From positions 660,184-724,183 of the forward strand of contig NZ_LMMU01000007.1 in assembly GCF_001422375.1 (NCBI RefSeq): a stretch of DNA of 64,000 nucleotides, written 5' to 3'. The first letter of the stretch is position 1. Each line of letters begins with the position of its first letter. A model generated the notes under the pieces. It had not been told where the DNA came from. It ran no database searches and saw nothing but the letters and a program-made list of their open reading frames with translations. Of the stretch, positions 24,859 through 34,200 are shown piece after piece. A program made the translations under genes and the position numbers. This DNA comes from Methylobacterium sp. Leaf99. Lineage in GTDB: Bacteria; Pseudomonadota; Alphaproteobacteria; Rhizobiales; Beijerinckiaceae.

Positions 24859-25308
24859 TCAGAGCAGGCGCCCCTGGCCCTGGTCCGGCATCGTCGGCCG
24901 GCTCGCGAAGGCGTCGCGCGCGGGCGGTCGCGGGTCGGGCTCCATTTCGGCCAGCACGTCGGGCGCGTCGGTGTCGTGGGAGACGCTGCAGCGGTAGACG
25001 ATCTCGTCCGGCGGACCGAGGCCGGTGTCGAGGGGGATCGCGACGGTGTCGTCGGAAAAGCGCCACTTGCGGGTGCCGCGGTCCCAGTAGAGCCAGACCG
25101 TCGTCGGATGGCCCTGCACGCCGAACACCGCCGCCTTCTTCGACAGGGCCTGGACCGTGCGGGGGGCGTACATGCCCTTGCGCCGGTAGGCCTCCTGATA
25201 GGCGGGCCCCTGCCGTTCGATGAAGGTGTTGCGCACGACCCGGATCGTCGCGCCGGGCTTGGCGAGGAACCGTTTGAAGTCGCTCAACGAGCGCAGGACG
25301 AGTGCCAT
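24859..25308 (-). CDS. Conserved-looking hypothetical protein (149 aa)
   Basis: A 149-residue ORF starting MALVLRSLSDFKRFLAKPGA, preceded by a TGAGGG eight bases upstream. It has mixed alpha/beta composition with clear hydrophobic periodicity (ATIRVVRNTFIERQGPAYQE, PTTVWLYWDRGTRKWRFSDD) and a polar, Pro/Asp-rich tail, so it looks like a real folded protein. I do not recognise its family. It faces the zeta-like kinase gene tail to tail and is divergent from the vWA gene. An in-frame TTG at 25323 would add five residues. Confidence 0.65.
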   Translation of the reverse strand: MALVLRSLSDFKRFLAKPGATIRVVRNTFIERQGPAYQEAYRRKGMYAPRTVQALSKKAAVFGVQGHPTTVWLYWDRGTRKWRFSDDTVAIPLDTGLGPPDEIVYRCSVSHDTDAPDVLAEMEPDPRPPARDAFASRPTMPDQGQGRLL

Positions 25309-25546
25309 GCCGGTCACCCTCAATGAAGTCGTCGATCGGTCGCTCCGACATCACGTCTGAACTTGTCGAAGAGCCTGCGGGGCAAGTGTTCGATTTCGAT
25401 GACACCGCCGTCGACGCTCCCCAGGCGAAGGACGGGGATATCAACAGGAATCTCGGGTTATACCCAGGCCATGTCGGATCGCCCGGCATTCCCGCGGCCG
25501 TGGCCGGTCCCTTGACCCGGACCGCGTCGTGCCGCGTTGTCGGCCC

Positions 25547-26722
25547 ATGCTGCTTCAGTTCTTCACCGCCCTGCGCGAGGCCAAGGTCCCCGTCACCCTG
25601 CGGGAATTCCTCACCCTTCTGGGGGCCCTCGACCGCGACCTCGCCGGCAAGCGCGTGGAGGAGTTCTACCTCCTCGCCCGCACGGCCCTGGTGAAGGACG
25701 AGCGCCACCTCGACCGGTTCGATCGGGTGTTCGGCACGGTCTTCAAAGGTCTCGAGACCGTGGGCGAGGCGACGGACCCCTCCGCGATCCCCGAGGAATG
25801 GCTGCGCAAACTCGCGGAAAAGTACCTTACCGACGCGGAGAAGGCGGAGCTGAAGGCCCTCGGCTGGGACAGGCTGTTCGAGACCCTGAAACAGCGCCTC
25901 GCCGAGCAGAAGGAGCGCCACCAGGGCGGCTCGAAGTGGATCGGCACCGGCGGCACCTCGCCGTTCGGCGCCTACGGCTACAACCCGGAAGGCATCCGCA
26001 TCGGCCAGGACGGCAACCGCAATTTCCGCGCGGTGAAGGTGTGGGACAAGCGCGAATTCCGGGATCTCGACGACGGCGTCGAGCTCGGGACCCGCAACAT
26101 GCGGGTGGCCCTGCGGCGCCTGCGCCGCTTCGCCCGCACGGGGGCGGCCGAGGAACTCGACCTCGACGGCACGATCCGGGAAACGGCCGCGAAGGGCTAC
26201 CTCGACGTGAGGCTGCGGCCCGAGCGGCGCAACGCCGTGAAGGTGCTGCTCTTCCTGGATGTCGGCGGGTCGATGGACTGGCACATCGGTCTTGCCGAAG
26301 AGCTGTTCTCGGCGGCCCGGTCCGAGTTCAAGCACGTGGAGCACTACTACTTCCACAACTGCCCCTACGAGGCCGTGTGGAAGGACAATCGCCGCCGCCA
26401 CGACGAGACCCTGCCCCTGCTGGAGGTGCTGCGGACCTACCCGTCGGACTATCGGGTGGTGATCGTCGGGGACGCCTCCATGAGCCCCTACGAGATCGCG
26501 ACGCCGGGTGGCTCCGTGGAGCACTGGAACGAAGAATCCGGGGAGGTCTGGCTCGGACGCCTGCTGGAGCGGTTCCCGAAGGCGGTGTGGCTGAACCCCG
26601 TCTCCGCCGATCACTGGGGCTACACCCAGTCCATCGCCATGATCCGCCGGATCGTCGGCGGGCGGATGTATCCCCTCACCATCGAGGGCATCGACGCCGC
26701 CATGCGCGAACTGGTGCGATGA
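25547..26722 (+). CDS. CoxE-like von Willebrand factor A domain protein
   Basis: A 391-residue protein of the CoxE/COG3552 type. It starts MLLQFFTALREAKVPVTLRE, has a helical N-terminal half, and from about residue 230 a vWA domain whose metal site is DVGGSMDWH (DxGxS), with GDASMSPYE later. Such proteins usually act with a MoxR-type AAA+ ATPase in metalloenzyme maturation or stress responses; no MoxR gene is adjacent here, so the partner must lie elsewhere. ATG 25547 is preferred to the in-frame ATG 18 bp upstream on family start. The next gene begins inside the stop (ATGA). Confidence 0.88.
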   Translation: MLLQFFTALREAKVPVTLREFLTLLGALDRDLAGKRVEEFYLLARTALVKDERHLDRFDRVFGTVFKGLETVGEATDPSAIPEEWLRKLAEKYLTDAEKAELKALGWDRLFETLKQRLAEQKERHQGGSKWIGTGGTSPFGAYGYNPEGIRIGQDGNRNFRAVKVWDKREFRDLDDGVELGTRNMRVALRRLRRFARTGAAEELDLDGTIRETAAKGYLDVRLRPERRNAVKVLLFLDVGGSMDWHIGLAEELFSAARSEFKHVEHYYFHNCPYEAVWKDNRRRHDETLPLLEVLRTYPSDYRVVIVGDASMSPYEIATPGGSVEHWNEESGEVWLGRLLERFPKAVWLNPVSADHWGYTQSIAMIRRIVGGRMYPLTIEGIDAAMRELVR

Positions 26723-27192
26723 GCGGCGACCGTCTGCCCGCCGGCGGTTTCGCCGCCCTGGTGCCGGAGCTCGACGTGTTCGATCTCGATCGGAGTCTGG
26801 CGTTCTGGCGCGACGGACTCGGCTTCGCCGTGGCCTATGCCCGGCCCGAGGACGGCTTCGTCTACCTGGAGCAGGACGGCGTCCAGGTGATGCTCAACCG
26901 GGTCAACGGCAACTGGTCCGTCGGTCCCCTGGAGCCGCCGCTGGGCCGGGGGCTCAATCTGCAGATCACCGTCGCGACCCTCGAACCGGTGCTGGCGGCC
27001 CTCGCGGCCCTGGACTGGCCGCTGTTCCGCGACGTCCACGACGCCTGGTACCGCGTCGGCGCCGTGGCGGTCGGCGTCCGTCAGGTCCTGGTGCAGGACC
27101 CGGACGGTTATCTCGTCCGTTTCTGCGAGGCCCTGGGAACGCGTGCCCGCGACCCTGCCCTCACCCCTGGCGGGCCGGCGTCGTCACCGTGA
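26719..27192 (+). CDS. VOC (glyoxalase/bleomycin-resistance) protein
   Basis: A 157-residue vicinal-oxygen-chelate protein. ALVPELDVFDLDRSLAFWRD is the first beta-alpha unit of the fold, EDGFVYLEQDGVQVMLNRVN the second strand block, and GVRQVLVQDPDGYLVRFCEA the C-terminal metal-binding motif typical of bleomycin-resistance-like proteins. It is translationally coupled to the vWA gene (ATGA). The 3' end overlaps the converging ferredoxin gene by 32 bp. The ligand is unknown; resistance to a bleomycin-type drug should not be assumed. Confidence 0.88.
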   Translation: MSGDRLPAGGFAALVPELDVFDLDRSLAFWRDGLGFAVAYARPEDGFVYLEQDGVQVMLNRVNGNWSVGPLEPPLGRGLNLQITVATLEPVLAALAALDWPLFRDVHDAWYRVGAVAVGVRQVLVQDPDGYLVRFCEALGTRARDPALTPGGPASSP

Positions 27193-27481
27193 GGCCGTCG
27201 AGCTCGGGCTTGATGCGGATCTGGCAGCACAGGCGCGAGGTCGTGCGCACATCCGAGGCGAAATCGAGCATGTCCTGCTCCATGTCCTCGGCCGGGCCGA
27301 CGATGGCGGCCCACGCATCGTCGACGTAGACATGGCAGGTGGCGCAGGCGCAGGCGCCGCCGCATTCGGCATCGATCCCGGGGACGTTGTTGCGGATCGC
27401 CGCTTCCATCACGGTCGATCCCACGTCGGCGTCCACGGTCCGGGCCGTGCCGGCATGGTCGACGTAGGTGATCTTGGGCAT
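27161..27481 (-). CDS. [2Fe-2S] ferredoxin, adrenodoxin type
   Basis: A 106-residue ferredoxin starting MPKITYVDHAGTARTVDADV. Cluster ligands are visible as Cx5CxxC in ECGGACACATCHVYVD (Cys at the first, sixth and ninth positions of the motif) and the fourth in RTTSRLCCQIRIKPELDGL. This is the ISC-type/FdVI subgroup used in Fe-S assembly or by hydroxylases. It could also serve P450s, but the P450 here has its own ferredoxin. It is a single gene overlapping the VOC gene 3' end on the other strand. Confidence 0.93.
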   Translation of the reverse strand: MPKITYVDHAGTARTVDADVGSTVMEAAIRNNVPGIDAECGGACACATCHVYVDDAWAAIVGPAEDMEQDMLDFASDVRTTSRLCCQIRIKPELDGLTVTTPARQG

Positions 27482-27677
27482 CGATAAGGGCTCCGGGCTC
27501 GTACAACGGGTGTGTGGCCGGTTGTGCGGCGCGAGGTCTGCCTTGAAGGGGCAGGCCCCGGAAAGCAAGCGTTCGCCGCCGCGCGACGGGCATTCCTGCG
27601 CTGACGCCGGCAACCCATCCCTTACGCGGGACACGCCGCGCCGTTCCCTCCCGGCCACTGCGGCGGGTTCGCCCCGG

Positions 27678-28040
27678 TCACCCGTGCGGGATCGCCAGCA
27701 GGGTCGCGGCGACGGCGTGCGCCAGGGCGTCCGTGCCCGGCTCTCGGCCGGCGCGCAGGGTGTCCTCCACGGCGGCGCTCGCCGCCGCCACGGAGCCGGC
27801 GCCGACCCCGAGGGCCGAGCCCTTCAGGGTGTGGGCGAGGTCCGCCCGCTCGGCCGGGGGCAGGGCCGGATCGCAGATCCCCGGCAGGAGGCGCCGGCAT
27901 TGACCGGCGAACAGCGCCAGGAGGTCGCGGGCCAGTTCCGCGTCGCCGAAGGTCTGCCGGGCGAGATGGTCGTGATCGATGGGGGGCACGGGTGCTTTTC
28001 GGGGGGGCTCGGGGGGCGGTGTCGGGAGGGCCCTATCCAC
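27678..28040 (-). CDS. HPt phosphotransfer-domain protein
   Basis: A 120-residue single-domain histidine phosphotransfer protein. His70 in LAHTLKGSALGVGAGSVAAA is the phospho-accepting residue of the HPt four-helix bundle. It would relay phosphate between a hybrid kinase and a response regulator. The annotated start is GTG 28040; a second in-frame GTG at 27989 would remove a proline-rich lead and may be the true start. It is divergent from the giant repeat-protein gene, sharing a 235-bp promoter region, so co-regulation is plausible. Confidence 0.85.
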   Translation of the reverse strand: MDRALPTPPPEPPRKAPVPPIDHDHLARQTFGDAELARDLLALFAGQCRRLLPGICDPALPPAERADLAHTLKGSALGVGAGSVAAASAAVEDTLRAGREPGTDALAHAVAATLLAIPHG

Positions 28041-28123
28041 AGGCGCGGCGCCGCCCTTGGTTTGCGTTTAAGCATTGGGGCCCCATGGATAAAGCCGACG
28101 GCGGAGAACCGAGCCCCGGGCTT

Positions 28124-28218
28124 GGTAACCATTCCGTTAAGGTTTTTGCGGCGGACGCGCCGGGTCGGGTATCCGGCCTCCGTGGCGATGTCTAAAGTTC
28201 GTTTGGTAAATTGGTAAA
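28124..28218. promoter_or_regulatory. Divergent control region with TAACCAT/TTAA and TTGGTAAA motifs
   Basis: Between the HPt gene and the giant gene: GGTAACCATTCCGTTAAGG (28124-28142), an imperfect inverted TTAA pair resembling a CtrA site, and TTGGTAAA repeated head to tail at 28203-28210 and 28211-28218. The same TTGGTAAA occurs upstream of podJ. The AT-rich tract contrasts with the GC-rich background. Confidence 0.4.
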
Positions 28219-28275
28219 ATGATCTCCTTCGCCGGGTGCGGCCGATGGCGGAGATCGCGCGTAACGAGGCGTTGC

Positions 28276-31200
28276 ATGGCCACGGAAAAGAAGCTCAAGG
28301 ACCCGGCGGAGGCAGCTCTGTCGGCGATCGAGCAGGCTCTCAACCTCGACATGCTCACGCCCGACGCGTCCGAATCCCGCGTCGAACCGCGGCTTCCCGA
28401 TGTCGGCGACGGCGATCCGCTCCTCGATCCGAGCGGCCGCACCCCGCCGCCCCGCCTCGACGAGCCCCTGGCCTCGGACCTGCCGCCGCCGGACCGCGCC
28501 CGCCCGCGCCGCGAGGGTGGATTGCTGCCGCCCGACCGCTCCCTGGTCGCCAACGACGACCGCCAGAACATCGGTATCCTGCAGCAGACCCTGCGGGTGC
28601 GGCCGTCGCCCCTGCCCTACGCCGTCGCGGCCGTGGTCTCGGCGGTGTGGTTCGCCTGCCTCCTGGGGCTGGCCTGGAGCCAGTCCGGCGGGGACCTGAA
28701 GACCTACGTGCAGGGGCTCACGGCCCTGCAATCGGCCGTGGCGGCCACCGCCCTCCTCGGGCCCGTGGTGCTGTTCCTCATCATGGCGATGCTGGCCGTG
28801 CGCGCCCAGGAGATGCGCCTCGTCGCCCGCGCCGTCGGCGAGGTCGCCATTCGCCTGGCCGAGCCCGAGAACTTCTCCACCGACGCCGTTCTGACCATGT
28901 CGCAGACCGTGCGCCGCGAGGTCGCCGCCGTCGGCGACGGCGTCGAACGGGCCCTCGCCCGGGCCGGCGAGCTCGAGACCCTGGTGCGCGGTGAGATCGC
29001 CACCCTGGAGCGCGCCTACTCGGAGAACGAGATCCGCATCCGCTCCCTCGTCGACGAACTCGTCGCCCAGCGCGAGTCCATCGTCGCCAACGCCGAGCGC
29101 GTGCGCGGCGCCATCACGGGCTCCCACCAGAACCTGACGCAGGAACTCGACGGCGCCGCCGAGCGCATCGTCGCGGCGATGACCGGTGCGGGCGAGCGCG
29201 TCACCGGCGCCCTCGACGCGCGCGGCGAGGCCATCACCACGGCCCTGGGCGACCGGGGCGACGCCATTACCGCGGCCCTCGCCGAGGCGGGCGACCGGGT
29301 CGTCGGCCTGGTGACGGACCGGGGTGACGATCTCGTGCAGCGCCTCGCCGCCACCAGCGAAGGCGTGCGCGGCAGCCTGACGGAGGTCGGCACCGCCCTC
29401 ACCCAGTCCCTGGAGAGCCGCGCCGAGGAGGTGACCCAGGCCTTCGAGCGCACCGGGGGCCTCCTCACCACCACCCTCGCGACCAACGCGGGCGACGTCG
29501 CCCGCACCCTCGCCCAGACCGGCGCAGAGGTGATCGAGACCCTCAACCGCGAGGGCAGCGCGGTCCGCAAGACCTTCGAGGACTCCGCCCGCGGACTCGA
29601 GAACGCCTTCCTGGCGCGGGGCGGCGAACTAACGGCGCAGTTCTCGACCACCGGCGGCGAGATCACCGCCCGCTTCGCCGAGACCGGCGATGCCCTGCGC
29701 GCGCATTTCGCCGCCACGGGCTCGACCCTGACCCAGGACATCGCCACCGTCGGCGGCGGCGTCTCCGACGCCATCGTGGCGCGGGGCCGCGAGGCCGAGG
29801 AGCAGCTCGCCCGGGCCGCCGGCGGCGTCATCGAGGATTTCGGCACGCGGACCGATGCCCTTCGCGAAAACCTGATGCGCTCCGTCGAGGAAGCGGCCGC
29901 CCTCGTCGATCGCAACGGCGGCGCCCTCGCCGACCGCATCGAGACCGTGACCGGCCGCCTGCACGAAACCATCACGGTCCAGGGCGGCGGCATCGCCGAC
30001 CTCATCGAAGCCCGTGGCCGCGACGCCCAGGCCGGCTTCGCCCTCACGGCGAGCGGTCTCATCGAGACCCTGGATTCCCGCGCGGAGGCCGTGCGCGAGG
30101 GGCTCACCCGCTCCGTCGCCGACATCACCAGCGGCATCGACAGCAGCGGCGGCGCCCTGGCGTCGCGCATCGAGGCCCTGGCCGGCCAGTTGCACGAGAC
30201 GGTCACGGTCCAGGGCGTCGGCCTCGAAAGCGCCCTCGCCGTCACCGGCGACCGCGTCGGCGGCCTGATCGCCGAGCGGACCCGCGAGGCGACGGCGCAG
30301 GTCGATCGGCTCCTGTCCGATCTCGGCCACGCCCTCGAGGCCCGCACCGGGCAGACGGTCTCGACCCTCGAGGCCACCGCCGCGACCCTCGACGGCCAGT
30401 TCGGCGCCCGGACCCTGGAGGCGACGGAGACCCTGCGTCGCAGCGCCGAGGAGATCACCGTGGCCCTCGGCGCCTGCGCGGCCGAGGCCGCCCAGTCCCT
30501 GCGCCGCTCGTCGGCCGGCGCCACCGGCGAACTCGAAGCCCGCACCGTCGAGGCCGTCGAGATCTTCGAGCGGCGTCTCGCCGCCACCGCGAGCGAGCTG
30601 TCGAGCCGCACCGAGCAGGCCGCCGCCCTGCTGCGCCAGCTCGCCGAGGGCGCCGGCGGCGACGTCGCCGACCGCACCGAAGCCTCCGTCGTCGCCCTGC
30701 GCCGGACCCTGGAAGAGATCAACGCCGAGCTGGCCGTGCGCGCCGGCGAGGCCGCGGGCGTCATCGACCGCGCGGCGCAGGGGATCGGCGGCGCCCTCGA
30801 CGCCCGGGTCCGCGACGCCGAGGCGGTCCTCGGCGACCACGGCCGCACCCTCGGCGACCTCATCGCCGCCCACACGAACGACGCCCATGCGCAGCTCGCG
30901 ACGGCCGGGCGCGACATCGTGCTGGCCATCACGGCGCAGGGCGCCCGGGTCAGCGAAGCCCTCGGCGCGTCCGGAGAGCGCTTCAGCGAGACCACCCGGA
31001 CACGGGCCGACGCCATCGAGACCGTCTTCACCGATCGCCTCGCCGCGCTTCACGACACCATCGCGCGGGGCGACATCATCGCCGAGCGCATCGCCCGCGA
31101 TACCACCACCCTCACCCAGGCCGTCGGCGGTCAGCTCGAGGAGATGGATCGGATCATCACCGTGCGCGGCCAGGCCGTCGCCGAGACCATCGGCGAGCGC

Positions 31201-34200
31201 ACCCGCGAGGCCCGCGAGGCCGTCGAGTCCCAGCTCGGCGCCCTCGAGGAGCGCGGCGCGAAGCGCACCGCCGAGATTGGCGAGACCTTCTCGAACCTCG
31301 TCACCCATATCGACGGCCAGCTCGGCTCGCGCGCCACGGCGCTCAACGAGGCCCTGATCCTGCGCACGGCGGAGATGGCCCGGATCATGACCGAGGGCGG
31401 ACGCGACCTCGTCGAGGCCCTCGATTCCCGCGCCGACACCATGGCGCAGGACATCGCGACCCGCAGCCTCAGCCTCGGCGATGCCCTGGGCGCCCGCGCG
31501 GCCGAGATCACCGACCGCCTCGACGGCCAGACCCGCGACCTCGCCCTGCGCCTCGACGAGGGCGCCGCCCGCTTCGATACCGGCATCCTGTCCCGCCTGG
31601 AGACCATCGGCGTCACCCTCGACGAGCGCAGCCGCCTCATCGACGAGAGCTTCGGCAACCGGGCCCTGGAAGCGATCCGCCTCATCGAGAGCCGGACCCG
31701 CGCCGTGGACGAGGATCTCGCCGCCCGCACCCGCGAGCTCGTGGATCTGATCGTCGAGCGCACGGGCGGGGCCAACGCGGCCCTGTCGCAGCAGGCGCAG
31801 GGCATCCGCGACGCGTTCTCCGAGCGCGCCGACCACCTCGGCCGCCTCATCGACGAGCGCACCGCCGCCATGGGCAACGAGCTCGACGAGAAGGGCCGCG
31901 CCGTGTTCGGCGCCCTCGGCACCCGGATCACCGAGCTCGCCCGCCTGCTCGATTCCGGCAGCAACGCCCTCGGCACCCTGCTGGAGACCCGCGGCGAGAC
32001 CATCCTGACCCGCCTGCGCGAAGTGGTGGCCGAGGCCGACCGCCTGCTGGGCGAGGGCGAAGGCCGCCTCGGCCGCACCCTCGACGGGCGCACCTCGGAC
32101 ATCAGTTCGCTCTTGGACGAAGGCGTCCGCACGGTCCACCAGCTCCTCGACGACCGCACCGGCGAGATCCGCGCGCTGCTCGACACCCACGCCCAGACCC
32201 TCGGCACCAGCTTCGAGGATCGGCTCGCGCCGCTCCAGGACAACCTCGACCTGCGCGGCCGCCGCTTCGTCGAGACCATCGAGGCGAGCCTCGGCAGCGC
32301 CGTCGGCGCCGTGGATGACCGCACCCGGGCCCTCGCGGCCCTGTTCGACGAGCGCATCGGCCAGCTCGACGAGGTCGTCGAGCAGCGCGGCACGGGTCTC
32401 GCCGAGGCCGTGGAGGCACGCACCCACGCCCTGTCCACCCTGTTCGACGCCCGCATCGGCGAGCTCGACAGCCTCGTCGAGCGCCGCAGCGGCGGTCTCG
32501 CCGAAGCCGTGGACGGTGGCGCCCGCAGCCTCGCCGCCCTGTTCGATCACCGCATCGGCCTGCTCGGACAGGTCGTGGAGGGACGCGGCGCCCAGGTCAC
32601 CGATGCCATCGACGCGCGGACGACCGCCATGGCGACCCTGCTGGACGAGCGTCTCGGCAGCCTCGACGCCCTGGTGGACGGACGTGGCTCGGAGATCGGG
32701 CGCGCCCTCGACGAGCGCACCCGCGCCCTGGCTGGCCTGTTCGACGAGCATCTCGGCGGCTTGTCCGCCCTCGTGGACGGTCGCAGCCAGCAGATCGGCC
32801 AGGCCCTCGATACCCGCACGGAAACCCTCGCCGCCCTGTTCGACGCGGGCCTCGGTCGCCTCGACGCGGTCGTGGACCGGCACGGCTCGGGCCTTCACGA
32901 TGCCGTGGAGACGCAGACCCGGGCCCTCGCCACGGCGTTCGACGCCCGCATCGGTCAGCTCCATGCCCTGGTGAACCAGGACGGCGGCGGCTTCGCCACG
33001 GCCGTCGAGGAGCGCATCCGGGCCCTGTCCACCCTGTTCGACACCCGCATCGGGGAACTCGACAGTCTCGTCGAGCGCCGGAGCGGCGGTTTCGCCGAGT
33101 CCGTGGACGGCCGGGCCCGCAGCCTCGCCGCCCTGTTCGATCACCGCATCGACCTCCTCGGCCAGATCGTCGAGGGACGCGGCGCCCAGGTCACCGATGC
33201 CATCGACGCGCGGACCCAGGCCCTCGCGAGCCTCTTCGACGAACGCCTGAAGCACCTCGACGACCTTGTTGAGGGACGCGGCGCCGGCCTCGTCCGGTCC
33301 GTGGAGAGCGGGACCGAGGGCCTGCGCGCCCAGTTCGACGCCATGCTCACCGCCATCGACGGGCTCATGGACAGCCGGACCGACGCCCTCGCCGACCGGG
33401 TCGACGCGCGCACCAGCGCCCTGACGACCCTGTTCGACGAGCGCCTCCAGGCCCTCGACAGCCTCGTTGAGGGACGCGGCACGCGCCTCGCCGAATCCGT
33501 GGACAACCGCACCCAGGGCCTGCGCGTCCTGTTCGACGAGATGCTGACGGCCCTCGACGGGCTCGTCGACAGCCGCGCCGAGACCCTGACCGACCGGGTC
33601 GACGCCCGCACCCACGCCCTCGTCGCCCTGTTCGACGAGCGCCTCAAGGTCCTCGACGCACTCGTCGGCGACAGCGCCGGCTCCCTCACGGACCGCGTCG
33701 AGGAGCGCACCCGCACCCTCGCCACCCTGTTCGACGAGGGGCTGGCCCGCCTCGACGGGATCGTGGACAGCCGCTCGGGCTCCCTCACCCATCAGGTTGA
33801 CGCGAAGACGCAGGCCCTCGCCACGGTGTTCGACGAGCGCCTCGGCGCCCTCGACGCCCTCATCTCCGGCCGGGCGGCCGGTCTCGCCCGGACCATCGAG
33901 GCCGAGGGTACCGCCCTCACCCAGGCCGTCGATGCCCGCAGCGAGGCCTTCACCAGCCGCATCGACAGCCGGATGAAGGTGTTCGCCTCCCTCGTCGCCT
34001 CGCGCGGCGATGCCCTTGCGGCGGCCTTCGACGACCGCCAGGACGCCTACGTCAGCCTCGTCGACGAGCGCAGCGCCGCCATGCTGTCGGCCTTCGACGA
34101 GCGCGTCGGCCGTCACGCGGCCCTCGCCGAGGCCCATGCGGCCGCCCTCGCAACGGCCCTCGACCAGCGCAACGAGGCCGTGGCCAGCCTCATCGACGGC

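Noticed and set aside
25309..25546. Short plus-strand frame in the spacer before the vWA gene
   Set aside because: Its first 60 codons read plausibly but it continues out of frame through the vWA gene and has no ribosome site or family; treated as spacer.
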